A stretch of DNA of 64,000 bases from Bin87 sp965232895. GTDB lineage: Bacteria > Chloroflexota > Dehalococcoidia > Lucifugimonadales > UBA3495. The stretch covers positions 806,001 through 870,000 of the forward strand of contig OZ247430.1 of the NCBI GenBank assembly GCA_965232895.1, written 5' to 3'. This document shows positions 59,996-64,000 of this stretch, one piece after another. A program made the position numbers and the translations under genes. The notes below the pieces were generated by a model. The model was not told the origin of the DNA. It saw nothing but the letters and a program-made list of their open reading frames with translations, and ran no database searches. Numbering within the stretch: the first letter of the stretch is position 1; each line of letters opens with the position of its first letter.

Positions 59996-60676
59996 ATGAC
60001 CACACAGACCGTCGCCACACCCCAACCCGACGTTACGGCCAACTCGCCAGACGCCGATATGCCGGCGCCCTTCTCGCTGGACATCAGCTCCATACTCGCC
60101 CTGCTGCCCGATGATGACGCCCTGGACGACTGGTTCCTGCGTTTCACCGCCGACAACGAAGACTTGGGCTACCAGTTTGAGATCGACGAACACGGGAGAT
60201 TGCGGGCAATGGCATCGGAAGGCATGGACGGATTACAACGGGCAGGCAATGTGTACCTGGCTCTCCGGGTTTGGTCTGATGGCGGGCCGGGCGGATTGGT
60301 GATGCCTGGGAACGGGCTGGTACGTGTGCCTTGGCCGGGCCGCCGCGGTCCTGACGCCGGCTGGGTTAGTCCGGAGCAGTTGTCGCCCCTGGCGCCGGCA
60401 GGTCAACGACCGCATGGCGTTCCCTTCGCCCCTCATTTCGTGGCAGAGATTCGCTCCCGTTCCAACTCGGTAGAAGAGCAGCAGGCCAAAATGGAAGAAT
60501 GGATGGCCCACGGTGTCGCTCTGGGCTGGCTTATCGACCCCTTCCTGCGCCAGGTCCACATCTACCGCCCCAACGCCGCGCCCGAAGTGCTGGACGACCC
60601 CGAAACCGTGAGCGGCGAGCCCGAGTTACCCGGCTTCGTATTCAACGTCCGCAGCCGCATTTTTGATTTGGTTTAG
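59996..60676 (+). CDS. Uma2-family protein (first of tandem pair)
   Basis: A 226-residue Uma2/DUF820 protein with the PD-(D/E)XK-like core PDAGWVSPEQLSPLA, FAPHFVAEIRSRSNSVEEQQ and GVALGWLIDPFLRQVHIYRP, ending GFVFNVRSRIFDLV. A poorly conserved N-terminal arm (about 40 residues) precedes it. It shares a strongly similar C-terminal half with the next gene, so the two arose by duplication. Starts 12 bp after the heme-protein stop, with AAGGAGG. Role unknown. Confidence 0.88.
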   Translation: MTTQTVATPQPDVTANSPDADMPAPFSLDISSILALLPDDDALDDWFLRFTADNEDLGYQFEIDEHGRLRAMASEGMDGLQRAGNVYLALRVWSDGGPGGLVMPGNGLVRVPWPGRRGPDAGWVSPEQLSPLAPAGQRPHGVPFAPHFVAEIRSRSNSVEEQQAKMEEWMAHGVALGWLIDPFLRQVHIYRPNAAPEVLDDPETVSGEPELPGFVFNVRSRIFDLV

Positions 60677-60701
60677 CGGGTTCAGGAAGGGAGGCGCGAC
60701 G

Positions 60702-61388
60702 GTGACTGGGCAAACTGCATTTTACGAACCGGAATCGCTGCGGACGGCGGGATGGATCGCCGGAGAGATAACGCCGGCGCCGGTGCGTCTGGACTTCCGT
60801 CCTGTCCTGGAATTGCTATCCGTTCTCTCCGATTACGAGCTGGACGACTGGTGGATCAGGTTCAACCGGGCCAACAAGGACAACATTGGCAATCTGGAGA
60901 TCAACTCGGAAGGCGCATTGCTGATATCACCTTTCCCAGGGTGGGATGGGTCGAAAGCCCAGGGAGATTTTGGCTTCGCCCTTGCCCAATGGGCGGAAGG
61001 ATATGGCGGCCAGGGTGGCGGGTTCAATCTTGGCATCCGCCTGCCCAACGGTTCACGCTACTCACCGGACGTCTGTTGGATTTCTGCGGAACAGATGGCG
61101 GACAACAAACCGCCGCTCGATCACATACTGCTGTTCTGCCCGGCATTCGTGGCGGAACTTCGCACCCGCGTCGACGACCTGCGGGTGTTGCGCCTGAAAA
61201 TGGCCGAGTATGTCGCCAACGGAGCACAACTGGCGTGGCTGATTGACCCCTACAACCACCAAGTCCACATCTACCGGCCAGGCGTGAGGCCGGAGGTACT
61301 GGACAACCCTGAGACCGTCAACGGCGAGGACGTGCTGCCGGGGTTCGTGTTTGAGGTGCGGAAGCAGATTTTTGACCTGATCTGGTAG
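60702..61388 (+). CDS. Uma2-family protein (second of tandem pair)
   Basis: A 228-residue paralog of the preceding gene, with SPDVCWISAEQMADNKP, FCPAFVAELRTRVDDLRVLR and ANGAQLAWLIDPYNHQVHIY, ending GFVFEVRKQIFDLIW. GTG 60702 was chosen because GGAAGGGAGG lies just upstream; an ATG at 60663 overlaps the previous gene. Sequence identity between the pair is high in the C-terminal third (PEVLDNPETVNGE versus PEVLDDPETVSGE). Confidence 0.88.
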   Translation: MTGQTAFYEPESLRTAGWIAGEITPAPVRLDFRPVLELLSVLSDYELDDWWIRFNRANKDNIGNLEINSEGALLISPFPGWDGSKAQGDFGFALAQWAEGYGGQGGGFNLGIRLPNGSRYSPDVCWISAEQMADNKPPLDHILLFCPAFVAELRTRVDDLRVLRLKMAEYVANGAQLAWLIDPYNHQVHIYRPGVRPEVLDNPETVNGEDVLPGFVFEVRKQIFDLIW

Positions 61389-61392
61389 GACC

Positions 61393-63774
61393 TTATTCTA
61401 TCTGCAACACCGGATAGAACGCGGGGTTTATCTCGAATCTCTCCTGCGTTGCTGCCGTCCCGGCACGTCGTCTCGCTATTTCTCGAAGCCGATAACGCTC
61501 GGTTTCGTCCCTTGGATAGCGGAAACCACTGTTGGTTTCGATGCCTAGGAATCCGATATCACACAGCAAATCAACGTAATACTCCAAATCGGCTTCGCTG
61601 ACATCAGCGGCACGTATGTTATTTTTGGTTTTTTCAATGTCAACGAGTTTATCTTTCGTGGCAAACTCATACAAAACTCCTTCCAATTTGCCCAGCGAGG
61701 GATTGTCTTCCGCCAAGGCTGTATCGAATGCAAACTCAGAATAACGGCTTTTCGCGTCTATAAAATCGCGGTCCAAGACAGCCTGTCTGCCACGGTTCAT
61801 GGCGTTAGAGATAGCAGCACCTACCAGATAAATCACGTCACGCGGGCGCGGTAGGGTTGACGACAATATAAAATCACGAGCCGACAGCCCCTCGATCTCA
61901 CTTGGCAATAATTTGTGCCAAATTTCTGCGACCTGTGATCCTGCGGGCGCATTTTGGAGAAGCCTCTCGTCTACTACCCTCAACAACAACTCAGGGTCTT
62001 CCCACACCATACGTTCGATGGGCAATTTATCAGGCTCGTTCATCAGGGGACGAATAAAAGCGAATATATCGCTTCTAAGCATTACCGTAATATGAGCATT
62101 GACTGCATCCACTCTTTGATCAGAACGTGCCAAGTCGCGGGGCAAGTCCTGCACCACCTCCAACAACCCTCCGATCAGAGCCGCCAATTGTCCAATGTGC
62201 GCGCCGGGTTTCCAAGGTTTATCCAAATTATCAATCACAACCACAAGGTTGCGAGCAGAACCTAAGACCAACCCAATGTACCTGCGCAACTCTCGGATCA
62301 ACGTCGTGTGCAGAACCTCGCTTATTTTAGCCTTCTGCTGATTGGGATTGCTTATTTCCCCGATGCCAAACAGCGATCTCACGGCGTTATCCAATCTTTC
62401 GGAGAATGGGCGATCAATGACATCGATATTCGCTTCACAATAACCAACGAAATCGTCTTCATAAGGCGCATTCGGTTGATAAACGGGTCGCGCATTGATC
62501 GAATGGAAGACGCTGAGCGCTATTTCACTGTAAATCAGGTACTTCCAAAGGCTTTCTATGAGGAAACCCCTTTCGGCACTTTCGCCTACCTCGCCGAGAA
62601 CTCTGACCAGTCCTTCGATTTCATAGCCAACAGGATTAATTATGGTCATGTGGTCCCGTTTGTCTCTGTCGAAATAAGACAACATGGCCAACATGATTGC
62701 CGTCTTGCCAGTGCCCTTTCTGCCGACCAGGATGGTCGCTGGATTTTCCAACGCTCTAAAATAAGGGGCCGTTTCTACGAAATAATTGTCCAACGACCCT
62801 CTCTCGTTTTCGGCCACTGGGTCGCCTAGTGACACATGGCGGAGATCAAGTACAGGCGGCTGAATTTCATTGGTCCGCCTTGACCTTCGGATAGGTAGTC
62901 CAGAACCTACTTCATCTACCCACGCCGCCACATATTGCTTGCAATGTTCTGCTGTGCTGTGCAGTTTGAGCAAATCCCCATAATCTACAGGAACGTCGTA
63001 GGGCTCGTGAGCCAACATCAACAGAGGACGTCCTAAGGCTCTGGCGAGACCAGCCACAACCGACGCTTTGACATTGTGCAGTTCGTGCCCGTCATGCTCT
63101 TCACTCAGCAAATGTACTATTACGGCATCAGCGCTGGCCATCTGCTCAGCATACCAATCGAGGGATTGCGATGGATTTTCGCTTGGATCATCGACGATAA
63201 GGCCGTCGCCGAATTTGGATACCCGGAGGGTCTCTTCCGTACCGATTACACTTGACGTACTTATCGCTGGTTTGACGTAAAGGAGAGACGGCAGCTCAGG
63301 CCGCGGAAACGCTTGGCGATAACGTTGATTCAACAAATAGTAATCGAGCTGAGACCATGGGCTTTGAGACACTAACTCGAATGCGAGTTCCTGATGGTTT
63401 TGGTACCCTGAGTATCCGAGTCCAGTTAGCCTAAAGTTATGCAACCTAAAATTTGTTCTACCTTTCTCAATGCCTTTATCAATGGAGACAAAGACCCTTT
63501 TGTACCGGCCAACTGCGTAGCCCAACTCAAAACTCACGTTCTTGTTTGGATACGTCAGGTCGCAAGCAAATACATCGGACCTGTCGATTTGATCCAAGAT
63601 TTCTTGAGCTAGGCGTTTACCGGATACCTGCATGTCTGGCCATGGCCGGAACCTGACCCTAGCCCGTCTAATCTGACGATCATTTTTGAGGAGATCGATA
63701 GCTGACTGCACAGCCTCACCGACCGCAGGTGGGAACGCCGGATAGGCGTAAAACACTGTGGAGTTTCTAGCCAT
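61393..63774 (-). CDS. TIR-like plus P-loop ATPase protein (Sll1717-type), possible defence protein
   Basis: A 793-residue multidomain protein. Residues 1-115 form a Rossmann-like domain with ILDQIDRSDVFACDLTYPN and NVSFELGYAVGRYKR, the ELGYA pattern of deoxyribosyltransferase/TIR-like enzymes (Glu83 would be catalytic). Residues about 205-290 hold a second similar domain (SADAVIVHLLSEEHDGHEL). Then comes a P-loop ATPase with Walker A GRKGTGKT (351-358) and Walker B VVVIDNLDK (511-519), as in Sll1717-like ATPases. The C-terminus (about 720-775) looks like a winged helix. Composition is richer in A and T than its neighbours, suggesting transfer. A sensor-effector defence role is inferred, not shown. 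Confidence 0.75.
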   Translation of the reverse strand: MARNSTVFYAYPAFPPAVGEAVQSAIDLLKNDRQIRRARVRFRPWPDMQVSGKRLAQEILDQIDRSDVFACDLTYPNKNVSFELGYAVGRYKRVFVSIDKGIEKGRTNFRLHNFRLTGLGYSGYQNHQELAFELVSQSPWSQLDYYLLNQRYRQAFPRPELPSLLYVKPAISTSSVIGTEETLRVSKFGDGLIVDDPSENPSQSLDWYAEQMASADAVIVHLLSEEHDGHELHNVKASVVAGLARALGRPLLMLAHEPYDVPVDYGDLLKLHSTAEHCKQYVAAWVDEVGSGLPIRRSRRTNEIQPPVLDLRHVSLGDPVAENERGSLDNYFVETAPYFRALENPATILVGRKGTGKTAIMLAMLSYFDRDKRDHMTIINPVGYEIEGLVRVLGEVGESAERGFLIESLWKYLIYSEIALSVFHSINARPVYQPNAPYEDDFVGYCEANIDVIDRPFSERLDNAVRSLFGIGEISNPNQQKAKISEVLHTTLIRELRRYIGLVLGSARNLVVVIDNLDKPWKPGAHIGQLAALIGGLLEVVQDLPRDLARSDQRVDAVNAHITVMLRSDIFAFIRPLMNEPDKLPIERMVWEDPELLLRVVDERLLQNAPAGSQVAEIWHKLLPSEIEGLSARDFILSSTLPRPRDVIYLVGAAISNAMNRGRQAVLDRDFIDAKSRYSEFAFDTALAEDNPSLGKLEGVLYEFATKDKLVDIEKTKNNIRAADVSEADLEYYVDLLCDIGFLGIETNSGFRYPRDETERYRLREIARRRAGTAATQERFEINPAFYPVLQIE

Positions 63775-63815
63775 TTGGCCGCCTCAGCAATCGCACCGCA
63801 TGGATTGGCTAGCAT

Positions 63816-64000
63816 CTACCGCAGCGCCAGCATCCGTTCCAGCGCCACGATGGATTCCTGCTGCATCTGATCAGGCACGGTGATGCGGTTGACCACCTCG
63901 CCGGCGACCAGGCTCTCCAGCGTCCACAGCAGGTAGGCCGGGTGGATGCGGTACATGGTGGAGCACGGGCAGCTCACCGGGTCCAGGCAGAAGACCGTCT
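63816..64000 (-). CDS. nadA: Quinolinate synthase, C-terminal end (partial)
   Basis: The window's last 185 bp encode the C-terminal 61 residues of NadA, running off the right edge. CPCSTMYRIHPAYLLWTLES includes the two conserved cysteines, one of which binds the 4Fe-4S cluster, and VNRITVPDQMQQESIVALER then MLALR is the standard ending. NadA condenses iminoaspartate with dihydroxyacetone phosphate in NAD synthesis. The start lies beyond 64000. It is 41 bp from the ATPase start on the same strand. Confidence 0.95.
   Translation of the reverse strand, partial: TVFCLDPVSCPCSTMYRIHPAYLLWTLESLVAGEVVNRITVPDQMQQESIVALERMLALR

Noticed and set aside
1..64000. tRNA, rRNA or tmRNA genes
   Set aside because: I looked for T-loop words (GGTTCGAATCC-like) and clover-leaf patterns in the intergenic gaps and saw none; a covariance search would be needed to be certain.

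Overview
The window looks like a high-GC bacterial chromosome from an uncultured lineage. Its gene mix fits an uncultured Chloroflexota (Dehalococcoidia/SAR202-like, perhaps host-associated): a flavin-dependent LLM oxidoreductase, several SDR dehydrogenases, a GMC oxidoreductase, NHL-repeat proteins, Uma2 proteins, a chlorite-dismutase-like heme protein, a lipoprotein for oligopeptide-type ABC uptake, penicillin acylase and ComB. The placement is inference from gene content only, with no marker search behind it.

Layout. 1-4295 is the trailer end of a very large type I-E CRISPR array (71 repeats visible, 70 spacers, 62 distinct), with its leader and cas genes outside the window to the left. 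4301-6000 is a transposon scrapheap: a decayed IS630-family element that landed 3 bp beyond the last repeat, an IS66 remnant, and short palindromic repeats. 6262-21439 holds mostly metabolic and hypothetical genes on both strands (GMC oxidoreductase, MFS transporter, three SDRs, inositol-phosphatase-like protein, NYN nuclease, PLD-like/HEPN-like pair, metallo-hydrolase, D-2-hydroxyacid dehydrogenase). 22127-27362 is a minus-strand run with ispD, ispF, cysS, a 50-residue membrane protein, a Nudix hydrolase and a FAD-linked oxidase. 27402-31921 is a plus-strand group: OsmC-like protein, KefB-type antiporter, cobalamin-binding-like protein and Uma2. 31932-39767 is mostly minus strand: LON-domain protein, priA, rplS, a Panacea antitoxin with putative toxin, an NHL protein, a coiled-coil protein and an alpha/beta hydrolase. 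39889-53017 is mostly plus strand, except the minus-strand SBP lipoprotein and GIY-YIG gene: tlyA, an RND pump, cinA-like and LLM oxidoreductase. 53033-64000 carries penicillin acylase, an orphan DNA methyltransferase, comB, an NHL protein, the heme protein with two Uma2 paralogs, a large TIR-like/P-loop ATPase, and the 3' end of nadA.

The most interesting observation is a pair of genes, 2.7 kb apart, each interrupted by an in-frame UGA where the family has a conserved cysteine. They are the OsmC-like gene at 27497-27958 (UGA at codon 121) and the cobalamin-binding-like gene at 30273-31211 (UGA at codon 96, making a CxxU motif). In both, a hairpin follows the UGA at the spacing expected for a bacterial SECIS; the second has a 12-bp two-part stem and an AGGUC apical loop like that of E. 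coli fdhF. They are good candidates for selenoproteins. UGA is used as an ordinary stop elsewhere (for example cysS).

Other notable items are two internal segmental duplications in the CRISPR array, each differing by one spacer; two spacers that match the same protein segment with mostly synonymous differences; a family of about 188-bp fold-back MITEs (three copies); 25-bp palindromes inserted into two unrelated transposase genes; a possible Panacea toxin-antitoxin pair; and a 793-residue TIR-like plus P-loop ATPase that may be a defence protein.
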